Shown piece after piece: positions 33,604 to 43,392 of a DNA stretch of 64,000 bases. The notes under the pieces are model-generated. The model made no database searches, had not been told where the DNA came from, and saw only the letters and a list, made by a program, of their open reading frames with translations. Both the position numbers and the translations under genes were made by a program. The DNA comes from Clostridia bacterium. Its GTDB lineage: Bacteria; Bacillota; Clostridia; UMGS1810. Numbering within the stretch: the stretch's first letter is position 1; every line of letters begins with the position of its first letter. The DNA is taken from NCBI GenBank assembly GCA_017436905.1, contig JAFSCF010000014.1, positions 1 to 64,000 of the forward strand. The letters are read 5' to 3'.

Positions 33604-35628
33604 ATGAAAAAGTTTTTATCCGTAATGCTTTGTGTACTTATGTGCATATCAGTGTGCACTCCTGCAGGTGCCGACGATGGCGATACAGTTGCAAAACTGA
33701 TACTGTCTGTTAAAGAAAAGTTTTCTATAAGCGACGATGAGTTCGTTTTTGAAAATTATAACAAAGATGACTACGCAGGTGATGTCACATATTCCCTTAC
33801 CTGGAAAAGCAAGAGCGAAGACGAATATTCTTATCAATCTTATATAAGTGTACGCATTGAAGAAGACGGCGATGTGCAGCACTATCGTCTTGGCAGGAGT
33901 TATTCTACAGAGAATTTACTGCCTAAATTCTCCCAGGAAGAGGCTGTTAAAAAAGCCACAGAATTACTTTCAGTTATAGCACCTGACCGTGCGGCAAACG
34001 TATCAGCAGGAAAAGTTGACGAAAATACTTTGTATACAGTAAGGTTTGAAAGAATAGAAAACGGTATTCCCGTTGCAGGCGATTATATTTCAATCAATTT
34101 AGATTCACAGACTTTAGAAATTATCAATTATAACGCAAACTGGACAGAAGCAGAGTTTCCTGCACCACAAAATATATTAACCATACAACAGGCAAAAGAC
34201 GCCTACACACAAAATATAGGCTATGAACTTCTCTATAATATAGTTGCAGAGGACAAGCAGGTTAAAGAAATCTACCTTTCATACAGAGCAAAAGATACTT
34301 CTGCCTACATAGACGCATTCAGCGGTGAAGCTAAAAAATATTTATATGTGGTATACACTTCCGGCTCGGGCGCTGCCATGAACGATATGCTTGTAAAAGA
34401 AGAAGCGGCACTTTCCCCAGAAGAGCAAAAACTCGTGGACGAGATAAACAAAATGATTTCCAAAGAAGATGCCGAAAAAATCGCACGTGGCATTGACGAA
34501 TTTAAAATACGCAAAGATGCCGAGGTTACAGGTTACAGCGTATCACAAAACCGCTACGGCGAATTTATAGCGTCAATCAGTTTTTCTAAAAACTCAAAAA
34601 ACGATTACTACTATGCAAATACATCAATAAACGCAAAAACACGTGAGATAATAAGTTTTAACACATCGCAAAACCATCAGGAACTTACTGAATACGACGT
34701 CGAAAAAGCAAAGGCAAACGCAGACGCATTTTTAAATAAATACTATGCCGAAAAACTTGCACAAACAAAACCAAAGTTTGCAATCGGTGATGGTGATAAA
34801 TATTTATACACATACGACAGATATGTAAACGGCGTGCGTGTAAATAACGACAAACTAAGCGTTTCGGTAAATTCGTACACAGGTGAAATCAGCCGCTTTA
34901 ACTGCACTTGGACCGACACACAGTTCCCGTCTGCAGAAAATGTAATTTCACCGAATATGATATACAAAAACGTACTTACAGATGATAACTTCAGGCTGCA
35001 ATATATAACCGCCACCGAATATATATACGACGAAGAAACTGACAAGGAAACAAAATCCACTAAAGTTGCACTTGCATATGCACTTTGTGAGTACCCTATA
35101 TTCAATGCCGAAACCGGTACAGAGATTAACAATGCGGGTGAGCCCGTAGTAGAAAAATTCAAAGGCTATAACGATATTGAAAATCACTACTGCAAAACCG
35201 CCGCAGAAGAACTTGCAAAAATAGGCATTTACTTTGAGGGCAGCAATTTAAATCCCGACAATGCAGTTTCTCAGGAAGAGTTTTTAAAACTTATGCTCAA
35301 AGCAACAAAAGGTATAAATTATACCAACAAAGAAGACTTATTAAGATACGCCGTACAAGACGGCATAATAACAAATGATGAAATCGGCGCATCGCTCACA
35401 AGAATTAATGCAGTTAAATATTTTATAAATGCACTTGGTTTTAAATCGGCAGCAGAGATTAAAGGCATATACAATTGCCCGTTTGCAGATGTTGATTTGA
35501 ATTTACAAGGCTATGCCGCACTTGCAGGAGGACTTGGCATAGTAAATACGCAAACAGATACTTTAAGAACATATTCTCTTTTGTCAAGAGCAGAATGTCT
35601 TACAATGATATACAATTATCTTAAATAG
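33604..35628 (+). CDS. Secreted protein with repeated YcdB/YcdC (PepSY-like) domains and SLH-type C-terminus
   Basis: A 674-aa protein starting with a signal peptide (MKKFLSVMLCVLMCISVCTPAGA). Two similar regions (about 45-240 and 300-500) each have KAxxLL-type helices, NG(I/V)(P/R)V-type loops and the pattern INLDSQTLEIINYNANWTEAEFP / VSVNSYTGEISRFNCTWTD, the YcdB/YcdC duplication related to PepSY. The C-terminal part (about 540-674) is SLH-like (AAEELAKIGIYFEGSNLNPD, CPFADVDLNLQGYAALAGGL), suggesting attachment to the wall. The function is not known; PepSY-like domains often inhibit proteases. AAGGAT lies seven bases before the chosen ATG. Confidence 0.82.
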   Translation: MKKFLSVMLCVLMCISVCTPAGADDGDTVAKLILSVKEKFSISDDEFVFENYNKDDYAGDVTYSLTWKSKSEDEYSYQSYISVRIEEDGDVQHYRLGRSYSTENLLPKFSQEEAVKKATELLSVIAPDRAANVSAGKVDENTLYTVRFERIENGIPVAGDYISINLDSQTLEIINYNANWTEAEFPAPQNILTIQQAKDAYTQNIGYELLYNIVAEDKQVKEIYLSYRAKDTSAYIDAFSGEAKKYLYVVYTSGSGAAMNDMLVKEEAALSPEEQKLVDEINKMISKEDAEKIARGIDEFKIRKDAEVTGYSVSQNRYGEFIASISFSKNSKNDYYYANTSINAKTREIISFNTSQNHQELTEYDVEKAKANADAFLNKYYAEKLAQTKPKFAIGDGDKYLYTYDRYVNGVRVNNDKLSVSVNSYTGEISRFNCTWTDTQFPSAENVISPNMIYKNVLTDDNFRLQYITATEYIYDEETDKETKSTKVALAYALCEYPIFNAETGTEINNAGEPVVEKFKGYNDIENHYCKTAAEELAKIGIYFEGSNLNPDNAVSQEEFLKLMLKATKGINYTNKEDLLRYAVQDGIITNDEIGASLTRINAVKYFINALGFKSAAEIKGIYNCPFADVDLNLQGYAALAGGLGIVNTQTDTLRTYSLLSRAECLTMIYNYLK

Positions 35629-35638
35629 CATATAAAAA

Positions 35639-35663
35639 AAAGAGGGATTGTCCCTCTTTTTTT
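35639..35663. terminator. Bidirectional terminator between the YcdB/SLH gene and the ger operon
   Basis: Stem AAAGAGGGA / TCCCTCTTT with a 3-nt loop and T-runs on both strands. Confidence 0.92.
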
Positions 35664-35823
35664 ATACCATAAATATTTTTATAAGCGGTATAACAACCGC
35701 CGCAACCGACAATACACATACTGCAACTGCAGCAGATTTATTGGAATTCTTCCATTCCCATACCCCGTATGAAACGGTGTAGATACACGCATACAGCGAT
35801 GCCGCAAGAATAAGATACCACAT
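35662..35823 (-). CDS. Small two-helix membrane protein, candidate germinant-receptor D subunit
   Basis: A 53-aa gene. Translation begins MWYLILAASLYACIYTVSYG and ends PLIKIFMV: two hydrophobic helices (about 2-20 and 31-48) around a polar turn WEWKNSNKS. Its ATG overlaps the gerC stop by one base (TAATG) and GGAGGAG lies five bases upstream, both strong signs of a real coupled gene. In Bacillus, many germinant-receptor operons carry a small two-helix D-subunit gene that modulates germination. The match here is by position, size and topology only. Confidence 0.72.
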   Translation of the reverse strand: MWYLILAASLYACIYTVSYGVWEWKNSNKSAAVAVCVLSVAAVVIPLIKIFMV

Positions 35824-36911
35824 TATGCTCCTCCTGTAATAAGTCCCGTCTTTTCAGGCTTGATTTTTACGCTTAATGAAAACTGCGCTGTTTTATATTT
35901 TTCCCTCCAGTTATATTCCTGCCATTTACCCCACGTAAGAAAGTTTGCTCTGGCGTATTTGTCAAATCCGAATACATCTACCCCCATATCTGCAGAAGAA
36001 AACATAAGTAAATCGAATATCCTCCCCTTTAAAGAAAGTTCTGCCGCAGAGTATAAATCCTCTTTTGCTACATCAGGCTTTGCCGAAGCAACAGAAGCGT
36101 CTAAATTTACTGTTATGCTGATTTTCGGCACATCATAGCAACTTACGGAAACAGTTGGTTTTACACGTTGATTAAGAATAAGCGAACCGCTGTTTTCTAT
36201 ATCGTAGGTAATATCTTCGCCCATACCGCAGAGCAGTTTATAAGACAGTACATCATCAAATGCGCCGGCAAGTGTATCTCCGTCAAAAACAGACATTGCG
36301 CCTACAGTTATACTGTCACCCACAGACATCCGCGGAACCGCAAGTCCGGAGTCGGGATTTTTTGTCCTACATAAAAAATCTCTGCTGTCAATTGCAGCGA
36401 GTGTGAGCGCATCTTTACTTTCAAAAAGTTTTTTAAGATACTTTTCAGGATTGCCCTCAAATTTTGAATTGATGCTCTCAAGCGTGTCTTTCGCCGTGGT
36501 CACCGCCACGGCAGGAATAAGTTTAGGGCGCTGATTCAAGTTCCTTGTAAGTGCATCTATAAAATTATCTACTCCGCCTGCTGCCACTTCTTCCGAAAAC
36601 ACTAAAAGTTCTGCGTGAGAAAAATTTATCTCTTGTCCCACTCTTGCACTCACGGCATCACCTGCAGAAAATATACTTTCGCCGGTTTCCGTTTCAAATA
36701 TAAGCACATTGCTGTCGCCACCGCCGGCATCTTCTCCTCCGCCTCCGTTTATGCTGTTTGGATTGCCTATAGCAAATGTAAAATCATAAGCACCGCCCTC
36801 TGTGGCATCTATGCCTATAGCCACAACGTATGCCATATCGTCAATCTCTTTACCGCCGCATCCACTAAGCATAACGACACATATACATATAACAAAAATC
36901 AGTTTTTTCAT
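35823..36911 (-). CDS. gerC: Spore germination lipoprotein, GerAC-family C subunit
   Basis: A 362-aa lipoprotein: signal peptide with lipobox (VVMLSGCGGKEIDD, cysteine about 18), then the three-domain GerAC fold with VVAIGIDATEGGAYDFTFAI and GQEINFSHAELLVFSEE. It forms the outer-leaflet part of the GerA-type germinant receptor in the spore inner membrane. GGAG precedes the ATG, one base from the gerB stop. Confidence 0.93.
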   Translation of the reverse strand: MKKLIFVICICVVMLSGCGGKEIDDMAYVVAIGIDATEGGAYDFTFAIGNPNSINGGGGEDAGGGDSNVLIFETETGESIFSAGDAVSARVGQEINFSHAELLVFSEEVAAGGVDNFIDALTRNLNQRPKLIPAVAVTTAKDTLESINSKFEGNPEKYLKKLFESKDALTLAAIDSRDFLCRTKNPDSGLAVPRMSVGDSITVGAMSVFDGDTLAGAFDDVLSYKLLCGMGEDITYDIENSGSLILNQRVKPTVSVSCYDVPKISITVNLDASVASAKPDVAKEDLYSAAELSLKGRIFDLLMFSSADMGVDVFGFDKYARANFLTWGKWQEYNWREKYKTAQFSLSVKIKPEKTGLITGGA

Positions 36912-36912
36912 A

Positions 36913-37980
36913 CTATCTCCTTAACCGTTTTATGCCAAACACTATAGGTGGCAGTATAAACGCAACAGCAGTAAACACCTTATAAAACGCAGTATAAACT
37001 TCGCTTTTCAAAGACGATGTGTCAGCGCATAGAGCAATACATACGGCAATCAGTAAAAACACACCTATTACAGCACGTCTGTCCGAAAGATTGAATGTTC
37101 TTTCAAAAGACAAAACAGAAAAACTCAAATACGCACCAATTAATATAAAGCCTGAAAATATCCATAAAAACAAAAACAGACCCTCTGCCCTTTGGAATAT
37201 TACATCTAAATTAACATCAAACGCAATTTCCAAAATCGGCAATGCAAATCCCGACGAAGCCGGATACGGCACCGTTAGTATATAAAGAAACGTAGTAACG
37301 GTAATAACAATACCTGATATAATTATCGCTTTAACACCGCTCTTTTTTACAGACTCGCCTTTTTTAAAATAAACAGACATTAAAAACACAAGAAAAATAT
37401 CTGCATATACGTTTATACCGCCTATGCCGGATAAAATTTTATCTCCCCCGTTACCAAGCAGTGGGTAGATATTGGATAAAGTGTAGTTGGGTATATTTAA
37501 AACCAGTATCAGCGCAAGAGATGATACCAGTACAATGCCCGCAATATAAGCATACGATGCCAGCGTGCCGACTCCGGCGAACGCAGCAACTCCTGCAGCA
37601 AGTATAAGCAAAAGTATTATAAAAAAATCCGATGAATCAGGCAAAGCAATTGACGCTATAATATCGGCATATACCCTGAACATAACACCGGCATCAAGCA
37701 GCAGCAAAGCAGATATCAATATTCCTACACTTTTCATACCAACATTACCAAGTGCTGCATATGATGCAGAAAATATATCATCCCCCCCAGAAAGGTAAGA
37801 TGTTACAACAAAAAGCACCAAAGTTGCAAATGCGCACCAGGCAGTTTGTATATATGCGGCTGTTCCCGAAAAATTTATATATTCATTTATATCGGCAAAC
37901 AGTATCTTTGAAACAAAAAGTATAACTAAAAACCACGTCGCCTCTCTGCTGCCGATTTTTCGAACATTGCTGTCGGACAA
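36913..37980 (-). CDS. gerB: Spore germination protein, GerAB-family B subunit
   Basis: A 355-aa integral membrane protein (about ten helices) of the amino-acid permease-like GerAB family; the B subunit binds the germinant in characterised receptors. Start is TTG (37978-37980), with GAGGTGA six bases upstream. SREATWFLVILFVSKILF at the N-terminus is typical. Which germinant it senses cannot be read from the sequence. Confidence 0.92.
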   Translation of the reverse strand: MSDSNVRKIGSREATWFLVILFVSKILFADINEYINFSGTAAYIQTAWCAFATLVLFVVTSYLSGGDDIFSASYAALGNVGMKSVGILISALLLLDAGVMFRVYADIIASIALPDSSDFFIILLLILAAGVAAFAGVGTLASYAYIAGIVLVSSLALILVLNIPNYTLSNIYPLLGNGGDKILSGIGGINVYADIFLVFLMSVYFKKGESVKKSGVKAIIISGIVITVTTFLYILTVPYPASSGFALPILEIAFDVNLDVIFQRAEGLFLFLWIFSGFILIGAYLSFSVLSFERTFNLSDRRAVIGVFLLIAVCIALCADTSSLKSEVYTAFYKVFTAVAFILPPIVFGIKRLRR

Positions 37981-37986
37981 ATATTA

Positions 37987-39591
37987 TCACCTCTTTTTGT
38001 ATTTCCACGTGCGGCTTATTTTTGCACTATCGTGTTTGTCTTTAGGTTCTAAATAATCAGGACGTCTTCCGCCTTTCCATATAGGCTCAGTAAAGAATAA
38101 ATTTGTAATTTTTGCTTTTGTTCTCGGTGCAAGAGGGGCTGCATATGCTGCACCGAAAGATTTGGTATTTACAATAAGCAATGTGTCTATAAACATAACT
38201 GTAAATATACCGAAAAATCCCGCAACTGCCGCAGCAAAAGTATAAATAAAACGCATAAATCTGAACGAAAACGAAAGTTGGTAACTCGGTATTGCAAAAG
38301 ATGCTATACCCGTAACCGCTACCACTATTATCATAATAGGGCTTACAATATTTGCCGAAACCGCCGCCTGCCCTAAAATAAGTCCGCCGACAATTCCTAG
38401 TGTAGAGCCTACCGGCCCCGGAACGCGTATGCCAGCCTCTTTAATAAGTTCAAACGAAAGTTCCATTAAAAGCAGTTCTATAAGTGATGAAAACGGCACC
38501 GCCGAACGTGCTTTTGAAAGTGCAAATAAAATGTCTGTGAGTATAAGTTCCTGATGAAAGTTCATAACCGCCAAAAATACAGCCGGTGCCAAAAGCGACA
38601 ACACTATTGCCGCCATACGCACTATGCGTATTAAAAACGAATACGGCAGGCGCAGATACGTATCCTCGGGCGAGGTTGCCATATCAAAAATAGTTGTCGG
38701 CACTATAAGCACCTGCGGACTTCCGCTTACAACTATTGCCACTCTGCCCTCAACAAGTGCATTGCACACACGGTCGGGCCGTTCTGTTGCAACCACCTGA
38801 GGTATGGAAAGGTAGGTAGACTCCTCTATATACTGCGCAAGATTGAGCGATGACAAAATATACTCAACATCAATATTGTTAAGTCTGTACCGCACCTCGT
38901 CTACAAGTGATGAATTTGCCACATTTTTAAGATAGCATATTGATGCATATGTCTGGCTGGTTTTACCGAGAGTCGCCGTTTCCATAACAAGATTGGGCGT
39001 GTTTAGCGTTTTTCGTATAAGTGCAGTATTTGCACGGAGCATCTCGTTAAAGCCCTCATGCGGACCTTGTATAACAGTTTCGTTGGCAGGCTCTCCAATA
39101 CCTCTGTGCGCCCACGCTTTTACGTCTATGCTGAACCCTACGTCCAGAGTGTCCACAAACACAGCACAGTTGCCGTAGTTGACGGGTTTTAAAAGTTTGT
39201 TTATATCACGCTCACGTGTAAGGCGCACGTGCGGTATTAAGCGGCGGTATATATAATCGTGCGTGCTCTCACCGTGACGACGCTCTAAGTCTGAAAGGCA
39301 CATCAGCGGCAAAAGCACGCTTTCGTTAATAAGCGCACTCCCGGCAAGCCCGTCAGCACATATTACAAACCCACGCAAAAGTTCACCCTCAACGCTTATG
39401 TCAAACTCACGGATAACAATGTCGCTGTTTTTCGGGAACGAAAAAAGTTCCTTTGTATATTTTAAATTAACGTTTATATCGTTGCTGACATTCTCCATTG
39501 GTTGGGGCGATGGACTTGCTGTATTGTCTGCCGTTATTTCAAACTGGTACTTATCGGCAGGCTCTTTGTATAAAAACAGATTTCTTATCAT
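37987..39591 (-). CDS. gerA: Spore germination protein, GerAA-family A subunit
   Basis: A 534-aa protein with a cytoplasmic N-terminal region and about five C-terminal helices. The family signatures are RGIGEPANETVIQGPHEGF (about 165-183) and ATERPDRVCNALVEGRVAIV (about 275-295), with LTDILFALSKARSAVPF in the membrane part. GerAA subunits oligomerise into the ion channel opened by germinants. I use the ATG at 39589-39591, since GGAG lies eight bases upstream; the longer GTG reading has none. First gene of gerA-B-C and the small downstream gene. Confidence 0.95.
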   Translation of the reverse strand: MIRNLFLYKEPADKYQFEITADNTASPSPQPMENVSNDINVNLKYTKELFSFPKNSDIVIREFDISVEGELLRGFVICADGLAGSALINESVLLPLMCLSDLERRHGESTHDYIYRRLIPHVRLTRERDINKLLKPVNYGNCAVFVDTLDVGFSIDVKAWAHRGIGEPANETVIQGPHEGFNEMLRANTALIRKTLNTPNLVMETATLGKTSQTYASICYLKNVANSSLVDEVRYRLNNIDVEYILSSLNLAQYIEESTYLSIPQVVATERPDRVCNALVEGRVAIVVSGSPQVLIVPTTIFDMATSPEDTYLRLPYSFLIRIVRMAAIVLSLLAPAVFLAVMNFHQELILTDILFALSKARSAVPFSSLIELLLMELSFELIKEAGIRVPGPVGSTLGIVGGLILGQAAVSANIVSPIMIIVVAVTGIASFAIPSYQLSFSFRFMRFIYTFAAAVAGFFGIFTVMFIDTLLIVNTKSFGAAYAAPLAPRTKAKITNLFFTEPIWKGGRRPDYLEPKDKHDSAKISRTWKYKKR

Positions 39592-39653
39592 GCACTTCAC
39601 TCCATTTACGTATATTTTTACCGTGTTTTCATAAAAAATACATTTTAAAAATG

Positions 39654-39682
39654 TTGCTTTATCACGAGATAAATGTTATAAT
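39654..39682 (+). promoter_or_regulatory. Promoter of mnmE with internal inverted repeat
   Basis: TTGCTT (39654-39659), 17 bp, TATAAT (39677-39682). The spacer contains TTTATC-ACGA-GATAAA, a 6-bp-arm inverted repeat that might bind a regulator. Confidence 0.7.
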
Positions 39683-39713
39683 ATAATGTATATAATTTTT
39701 GGTGAGGTTTATC

Positions 39714-41069
39714 ATGGACTACGATACAATAGCAGCCGTTTCCACCCCTTATGGCAGAGGCGGCATATCAGTAATACGCATCAGCGGCAGCGAAGCCGTT
39801 CAAACGGCGGATAAAGTTTTTCGTGCCAAAAGCGGAAAAACGCTTACTGATGCACCAAACCGCAGTATTAACTACGGTCATATAATATCAAACGGCGAGG
39901 TAATAGACGAAGTTCTTGTAAGTGTTATGCGTGCACCGCACACATTTACAGCAGAGGACGTGGTGGAAATTAACTGCCACGGCGGTCTTTATGTTACAAA
40001 AGCCGTGTTGGGCGCAGTTTACGATGCGGGCGCACGTCCTGCCGAAGCAGGCGAGTTTACCAAGCGTGCCTTTTTAAACGGCAGAGTAGACTTAACCTAT
40101 GCAAGTTCTGTTATGGATATGATAAACGCAAAAACCAAACTTCAGCATAAAATGGCGCTCAACCACTTAAACGGTAAACTGGCAGAGCGCATCCGCAATA
40201 TACGTGAGAGTTTAATGGAAACTGCTGCTTATATTCAGGCTTCGTTTGACTTTCCTGAAGAACTCGACGAGGCAGAAGACGACAGAATTGAACATTCGCT
40301 TGAAAAAGCCTTGTCTATGATGGACAACCTTTTGGAAAATGCCGACAAAGGCATAGTTGCAAAAGAGGGCATACCAACTGTAATAGTCGGCAAGCCAAAC
40401 GTAGGCAAATCTTCGCTTATGAATCTGCTTGCTCAATGCGACAGAGCAATAGTAACCGATATCCCCGGCACTACACGTGATACTATTGAAGAAGTGGTAA
40501 CAGTAGGCAACCTTATGTTAAAACTTACCGATACTGCCGGCATACGTGAAACAGGCGATACCGTTGAAAGCATAGGCGTTGAAAGGGCAAAAAACTTAGC
40601 AGAGATTGCAGAACTGGTGCTCTTTGTAGTGGATTGCTCAAAGCCTTTAGATGATGCTGATATGCAGATATATGATATGGTCAAGGATAAAAACACAGTT
40701 ATAATTGCAAACAAGTGCGACCTTGCAGATAACTTTGAGTTGCCGTTTGAAATTGATGCAATAAAATTCTGCGCAAAAAGCGGCGATGGACTTAAAGCAC
40801 TTACAGATAAAATTGAGCAGATTTATATAAGCGGCATAGAAGAATGTACCGAGTCTGATACGCTTCTTTCTGGCGAGAGGGAAAAAGACGCAGTTAAAAA
40901 AGCACGTGCTTTTACAAACAGCGCACTTACCACTATAAAAGTTTTATCGTCAGATATGGCGATAGACGACATACATTCAGCGGCTAACGCTCTTAACTTA
41001 ATTGACGGTACAGAAATTTCTGACGATATTATAAATACAATTTTTGAAACATACTGCGTTGGAAAATGA
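39714..41069 (+). CDS. mnmE: tRNA modification GTPase MnmE
   Basis: A 451-aa protein: N-terminal tetrahydrofolate-binding domain (MDYDTIAAVSTPYGRGGISV), helical domain, and an inserted G domain (about 215-375: GKPNVGKSSL, DIPGTTRDT, DTAGIRET, NKCD), ending in the CxGK catalytic tail (ETYCVGK). With MnmG it installs cmnm5U at U34 of certain tRNAs. ATG at 39714 follows GTGAGG; the upstream TTG reading has no separate site. mnmG follows 21 bp on. Confidence 0.97.
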   Translation: MDYDTIAAVSTPYGRGGISVIRISGSEAVQTADKVFRAKSGKTLTDAPNRSINYGHIISNGEVIDEVLVSVMRAPHTFTAEDVVEINCHGGLYVTKAVLGAVYDAGARPAEAGEFTKRAFLNGRVDLTYASSVMDMINAKTKLQHKMALNHLNGKLAERIRNIRESLMETAAYIQASFDFPEELDEAEDDRIEHSLEKALSMMDNLLENADKGIVAKEGIPTVIVGKPNVGKSSLMNLLAQCDRAIVTDIPGTTRDTIEEVVTVGNLMLKLTDTAGIRETGDTVESIGVERAKNLAEIAELVLFVVDCSKPLDDADMQIYDMVKDKNTVIIANKCDLADNFELPFEIDAIKFCAKSGDGLKALTDKIEQIYISGIEECTESDTLLSGEREKDAVKKARAFTNSALTTIKVLSSDMAIDDIHSAANALNLIDGTEISDDIINTIFETYCVGK

Positions 41070-41090
41070 CAGGAAGGATTTGTTATATAA

Positions 41091-42995
41091 ATGGGCAATA
41101 ATTTTCATATGGGAACATACGATGTTGCAGTAGTGGGTGGCGGTCACGCAGGATGCGAGGCAGCCTTTGCCGCTGCACGTCTTGGTTGCAAGACAATAAT
41201 GTTTGCCACAAATTTAGACTTTATAGCCAATATGGCGTGCAATCCGTGTATTGGCGGAACTGCAAAGGGCCAACTTGTGCGTGAGATTGACGCCCTCGGC
41301 GGCGAGATGGGTAAAGTGGCAGACTTTGCCGCAATACAGTCCAGAATATTAAACAGGGGCAAAGGACCTGCTGTATACTCTCCTCGTGCTCAGGCAGACA
41401 GACGCGCCTACTCAGACGAAATGAAAAAACGCATTGAACATCAGGAAAATCTGGAATTCAAACAGGCAGAAATTGTAAATATAGGTTTTGACGACAATGG
41501 TGCCGTATGTTCAGTAACTACACACCTTGGTGCACGTTTTGATGTTAAAGCGGTAATAATCGCCACGGGCACATTTTTAAAAGGAAAAATCATTGTAGGT
41601 GATGTTGCATACTCCGGCGGTCCTGACGGGGTGTTCCCTGCAAACGAACTCTCTTCATGCCTTGCAGAAAACGGCATCAAACTTATGCGTTTTAAAACAG
41701 GTACACCTGCAAGGGTTGCAAAAAGCAGTATAGATTTTTCTAAAATGGAAATACAAAATGGTGACGAGGTTATCACACCATTTTCGTTTGAAACAACTAA
41801 TCCCAATCCAAATGCCGTTTGCTGCCATATGACATACACAAACGAACGTACACACAAAATAATACTCGACAATATGCACCGTTCTCCACTTTTTAACGGA
41901 CTTATCGAAGGCATCGGTCCAAGGTACTGCCCGTCTATAGAAGATAAAATAAGACGCTTTCCCGATAAAGAAAGACACCAACTCTTTATTGAACCGCTGG
42001 GGCTCAATACTGACGAGATGTACATTCAGGGGTTATCGTCATCATTGCCCGAAGATGTTCAGGTTGAGGTTATACACTCTATAGCAGGTTTGGAAAATGC
42101 AATAATTACCCGCACTGCATACGCTATAGAATACGATTGCATAGACAGCACTATGCTCTACCCCACATTGGAATTCAAAGACCACTCAGGTCTTTACGGA
42201 GCAGGTCAGTTCAACGGCAGTTCCGGCTATGAAGAAGCCGCCGCACAGGGGCTTATGGCAGGTATAAACGCCGCACGCAAAATTAAAGGCTTAGAGCCCG
42301 TAGTGCTTGAGCGTTCGCAGGGGTATATCGGCACACTTATTGACGACCTTACATCTAAAGGCACAAACGAGCCGTACAGAATGATGACCTCACGAAGCGA
42401 ATACAGACTTCTTTTAAGGCAGGACAACGCTGATTTACGCTTAACCGAAATCGGTCACGAAATCGGTCTTATAAGCGATGAACGATATGAGAAGTTCTTA
42501 ACAAAAAAATCGCAAATTGAAAATGAAATTGAGCGTATTAATGCTATTAACATCGGTCCATCGGACAAAGTTAACAAACTTTTAAAAAGCCACGGCACAT
42601 CCCCCATTACAACGGGTGTAAAACTTGCCGAACTTATCCGCCGACCTGAACTTGACTATTTCTTGGTTGAAGAAATAGATGCTGAAAGAGAGCCTCTCCC
42701 TCTTGATGTTGCCGAGCAGGTTAATATCCAGATTAAGTACGAGGGATATATCCAGAAGCAGGAGGCGCAAGCGAAGAAATCTGCCAAAACCGAAAAAGTG
42801 CGCATACCTGAGGGAACGAACTTTTTAGACATTGACGGATTAAGGCTTGAAGCAAGGCAGAAACTTGACCAGATTAAACCGCTTACTCTCGGTCAGGCAT
42901 CGAGAATTTCGGGCGTCTCGCCTGCGGATATTGACGTACTTTTTATTCATCTGTCGAAGAAAACGAGGGAAGAAAATCCAAAAGTTGAAAAATAA
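41091..42995 (+). CDS. mnmG: tRNA uridine-5-carboxymethylaminomethyl enzyme MnmG
   Basis: A 634-aa FAD enzyme, partner of MnmE. FAD-binding [17 protein letters not shown] near the N-terminus, [21 protein letters not shown], the catalytic-cysteine region [14 protein letters not shown], and a C-terminal helical domain (about 555-634, [20 protein letters not shown]). AGGAAGGA precedes the ATG by 12 bases; an ATG six codons later (MGTYDVAVV) is possible. The noc gene often found alongside is absent. Confidence 0.97.
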   Translation: MGNNFHMGTYDVAVVGGGHAGCEAAFAAARLGCKTIMFATNLDFIANMACNPCIGGTAKGQLVREIDALGGEMGKVADFAAIQSRILNRGKGPAVYSPRAQADRRAYSDEMKKRIEHQENLEFKQAEIVNIGFDDNGAVCSVTTHLGARFDVKAVIIATGTFLKGKIIVGDVAYSGGPDGVFPANELSSCLAENGIKLMRFKTGTPARVAKSSIDFSKMEIQNGDEVITPFSFETTNPNPNAVCCHMTYTNERTHKIILDNMHRSPLFNGLIEGIGPRYCPSIEDKIRRFPDKERHQLFIEPLGLNTDEMYIQGLSSSLPEDVQVEVIHSIAGLENAIITRTAYAIEYDCIDSTMLYPTLEFKDHSGLYGAGQFNGSSGYEEAAAQGLMAGINAARKIKGLEPVVLERSQGYIGTLIDDLTSKGTNEPYRMMTSRSEYRLLLRQDNADLRLTEIGHEIGLISDERYEKFLTKKSQIENEIERINAINIGPSDKVNKLLKSHGTSPITTGVKLAELIRRPELDYFLVEEIDAEREPLPLDVAEQVNIQIKYEGYIQKQEAQAKKSAKTEKVRIPEGTNFLDIDGLRLEARQKLDQIKPLTLGQASRISGVSPADIDVLFIHLSKKTREENPKVEK

Positions 42996-43008
42996 TTACA
43001 ATTTTATA

Positions 43009-43037
43009 TTGCAAAACAAAGATTTATGTGATATTAT
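43009..43037 (+). promoter_or_regulatory. Promoter of secG
   Basis: TTGCAA (43009-43014), 17 bp, TATTAT (43032-43037). Confidence 0.75.
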
Positions 43038-43065
43038 ATAAATTAGTATTGGAGGTGCTTAAAAT

Positions 43066-43296
43066 ATGGTTATCGCATTGACTGTTGTTCATGTAATTCT
43101 TGCGCTGATTTTGATTGCAGTAGTTCTGCTTCAGTCAAGTAAAAACGCAGGTCTTTCAGGAAGTATCGGCGGTGGCGCTGAAACATTCTTTGGTAAGAAT
43201 AAAGCAAGAACTTTAGACGGTATGCTTTCAAGAGCAACCACAGTTGTGGCTATACTGTTCGTAGTTACATCTTTTGTATTAGCATTGTTAGTTTAA
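43066..43296 (+). CDS. secG: Preprotein translocase subunit SecG
   Basis: A 76-aa protein with two transmembrane helices (about 3-23 and 54-75) and the conserved loop LLQSSKNAGLSGSIGGGAETFFGKNK. Accessory subunit of SecYEG that speeds protein export. GGAGG lies before the ATG. The usual downstream genes rnr and smpB are not here; a terminator follows at once. Confidence 0.95.
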   Translation: MVIALTVVHVILALILIAVVLLQSSKNAGLSGSIGGGAETFFGKNKARTLDGMLSRATTVVAILFVVTSFVLALLV

Positions 43297-43308
43297 TATC
43301 AAAAATCA

Positions 43309-43333
43309 AAGCCGGGCGGTTGCCCGGCTTTTT
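43309..43333 (+). terminator. Terminator of secG
   Basis: Stem AAGCCGGGC / GCCCGGCTT with a GGTT loop, then TTTTT. Confidence 0.93.
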
Positions 43334-43351
43334 AATTTGCAAAAATACCAT

Positions 43352-43378
43352 AAAAAACGAGGTCCATAAGGACCTCGT
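43352..43378 (-). terminator. Terminator of the large SLH-protein gene
   Basis: Stem ACGAGGTCC / GGACCTCGT, then TTTTTT on the minus strand. Confidence 0.92.
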
Positions 43379-43392
43379 CTTAAATTTACGTA

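Noticed and set aside
41441-42025. 194-codon minus-strand frame inside mnmG
   Set aside because: mnmG is unambiguous and continuous on the plus strand across this stretch.
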